A stretch of DNA of 64,000 nt from Pseudogemmobacter faecipullorum (GTDB taxonomy: Bacteria; Pseudomonadota; Alphaproteobacteria; Rhodobacterales; Rhodobacteraceae), in the NCBI RefSeq assembly GCF_020539525.1, contig NZ_JACDXX010000007.1:153718-217717 (forward strand), in the 5' to 3' direction. Shown here one piece after another: positions 63,874 through 64,000 of the stretch; the stretch's first letter is position 1, and every line of letters starts with the position of its first letter. The notes beneath the pieces are model-generated. The model saw only the letters and a program-made list of their open reading frames with translations. It did not search any database and had not been told where the DNA came from. The translations under genes and the position numbers were made by a program.

Positions 63874-64000
63874 GAGAGTGTCCTGTCTTTTGTGTATGAG
63901 TGATCCGGTCCATGCTTCATCGAAAGGAAGCATGCATGACGATCTCCAAGGAACTACTGGATGAGCTGCTGAAGGGCGTTGAGCGCCCCGAGGATTTTTT
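63874..64000 (+). mobile_element. IS256-like insertion sequence, left end (continues past the window)
   Basis: The transposase start at 63936 is preceded by GAGAGTGTCCTGTCTTTTGT (from about 63874), which looks like an IS256-family terminal repeat. The exact left boundary and any target duplication cannot be fixed because the right end is outside. Confidence 0.6.
63936..64000 (+). CDS. IS256-family transposase, N-terminal fragment (runs off the right edge)
   Basis: 21 codons: MTISKELLDELLKGVERPED then F. This opening is typical of IS256-group (mutator-type) transposases (ELLDxLL..PED). AAGGAAGC lies before the ATG. The catalytic DDE part is outside the window. Confidence 0.8.
   Translation, partial: MTISKELLDELLKGVERPEDF

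Overview
The window is about 64 kb of high-GC alphaproteobacterial chromosome, most likely from a Rhodobacterales/Paracoccaceae organism (Rhodobacter/Paracoccus relatives). This placement rests on recognised gene content: an F1-ATPase zeta inhibitor, trgA/trgB tellurite-resistance genes next to cysK and a DUF3772 MscS channel, choXWV-betIBA, taurine-pyruvate aminotransferase, a PccR-like regulator, DUF1127, and a tRNA-His without G-1. No computation or database search was run. Family names come from motifs I recognise in the translations.

Layout. 1-4.3 kb: end of a metal-dependent hydrolase, gatC-gatA, an Excalibur-type lipoprotein, an AmpD-like amidase, RNase P RNA and tusA. 4.3-7.8 kb: ccdA, then a membrane alpha/beta-hydrolase-like gene translationally coupled to a cytochrome P450. 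7.9-10.9 kb: purS, purC, ATPase zeta and a homocysteine methyltransferase. 10.9-12.9 kb: a gene-poor stretch with a 14-copy heptanucleotide repeat, a small conserved gene and tRNA-His. 12.9-17.1 kb: a small secreted protein, tex and a two-gene phage-lysis-like remnant. 17.2-21.7 kb: an iron module (TonB-dependent receptor, PiuC dioxygenase, FMN alpha-hydroxy-acid oxidase). 21.7-26.3 kb: dadA with a divergent Lrp regulator, an orphan PotD-like binding protein and a class V aminotransferase. 26.5-34.7 kb: trgA-trgB, a GntR regulator, a class III aminotransferase, cysK, mscS and alaX.

34.9-41.0 kb is a compact minus-strand chemosensory operon (STAS-cheY-cheA-cheW-cheR-cheY-unknown-cheB) without receptor or flagellar genes. 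41.2-44.7 kb holds tpa, a GNAT, and rbsD-rbsK. 44.9-50.0 kb is pstC-pstA-pstB-phoU-phoB, lacking pstS and phoR locally. 50.1-57.0 kb is choline uptake and oxidation: choV-choW-choX diverging from betI-betB-betA over a BetI-like palindrome. 57.0-64 kb holds a YdcH-like gene, a PccR-like regulator with its own palindromic boxes, rpmG (too short for many ORF callers), a P-loop kinase, a Bax-inhibitor-1 protein behind a probable ybhL leader RNA, DUF1127/LysR, a quinone oxidoreductase, an XRE regulator, and the 5' end of an IS256-like element at the right edge.

Functional links: choline is imported and oxidised to glycine betaine, which may serve osmoprotection and may feed the homocysteine methyltransferase at 9.9 kb. 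Phosphate uptake is a single block controlled by PhoB. The strongest oddities are an intergenic repeat found only at three 3'-to-3' gene junctions, the hydrolase-P450 pair, the chemosensory operon (a CheB whose receiver has lost its phosphorylation site, plus an unassigned gene), and the split trg-cysK locus.
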